From the NCBI GenBank assembly GCA_020086605.1, contig JACBWW010000008.1, positions 14,758,029 to 14,822,028 of the forward strand: a DNA stretch of 64,000 nucleotides, read 5' to 3'. Source of the DNA: Lanius collurio (taxonomy: Eukaryota; Chordata; Aves; Passeriformes; Laniidae). Position numbers and translations under genes: made by a program. Below, piece by piece: positions 63,949 through 64,000 of this stretch; position 1 is the stretch's first letter; each line of letters opens with the position of its first letter. The notes beneath the pieces were generated by a model. It saw only the letters and a list, made by a program, of their open reading frames with translations, did not search any database and was not told the origin of the DNA.

Positions 63949-64000
63949 GTGTCTTGGTTTGAAAAGACAGATGTCTGTTAAGGAAGACAGGAGCCTCTCT
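63949..64000 (+). mobile_element. Start of an ERV LTR, cut by window edge
   Basis: The last 52 bases begin TGTCTTGGTTTGAAAAGAC and continue with TAAGGAAGACAGGAGCCTC. I recall this as the 5' end of an abundant passerine ERV LTR family. The remainder is outside the window, so ends, TSD and internal genes cannot be checked. The assignment is from memory. Confidence 0.45.

Overview
This window looks like vertebrate nuclear DNA, most likely from a passerine bird. It has GT-AG introns and almost no coding density. It is strewn with decayed CR1 LINEs (bird-type, with ATTCTGTG-like 3' octamers) and has avian ERV solo LTRs. I see no bacterial features: no operons, tRNA, rRNA or CRISPR.

Region 1, positions 1-9225: the 3' end of one protein-coding gene on the + strand. 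Four exons (5602-5735, 6540-6639, 7595-7771, 8617-8869) join in matching phases. They encode about 220 residues: the back half of a fibronectin type III domain followed by a complete C-terminal SPRY domain, then a short 3' UTR with AATAAA. The protein matches the C-terminus of CMYA5 (myospryn, cardiomyopathy-associated 5). Upstream exons were not found in 1-5601, so that stretch is treated as an intron.

Region 2, positions 9226-64000: about 55 kb in which I find no functional gene. It holds CR1 copies in both orientations: 12905-13905 (-), 16128-16236 (+), 17380-19500 (+, with ORF1 and RT remnants and a small antisense CR1 inside), 20089-20312 (-), 21530-22035 (-), 32293-32407 (-) and 36985-38155 (+). 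It also holds a decayed TOPORS-like RING retropseudogene (20640-21110, -). Three solo LTRs have intact TG...CA ends and exact target-site duplications: 35009-35305, 41872-42306 and 51474-52210. A further LTR start is cut by the window edge at 63949. In human, CMYA5 is followed by a long gene-poor interval before MTX3 and THBS4. The empty stretch here fits that synteny, and in birds this block is expected on chromosome Z. The chromosome is inference, not read from the sequence.

Other structures include a near-perfect 34-bp inverted repeat with a 23-nt loop (39901-39991), a CpG-dense palindrome (12221-12273), a 42-bp tandem duplication (24207-24284), and recurring AAACC-type low-complexity tracts.
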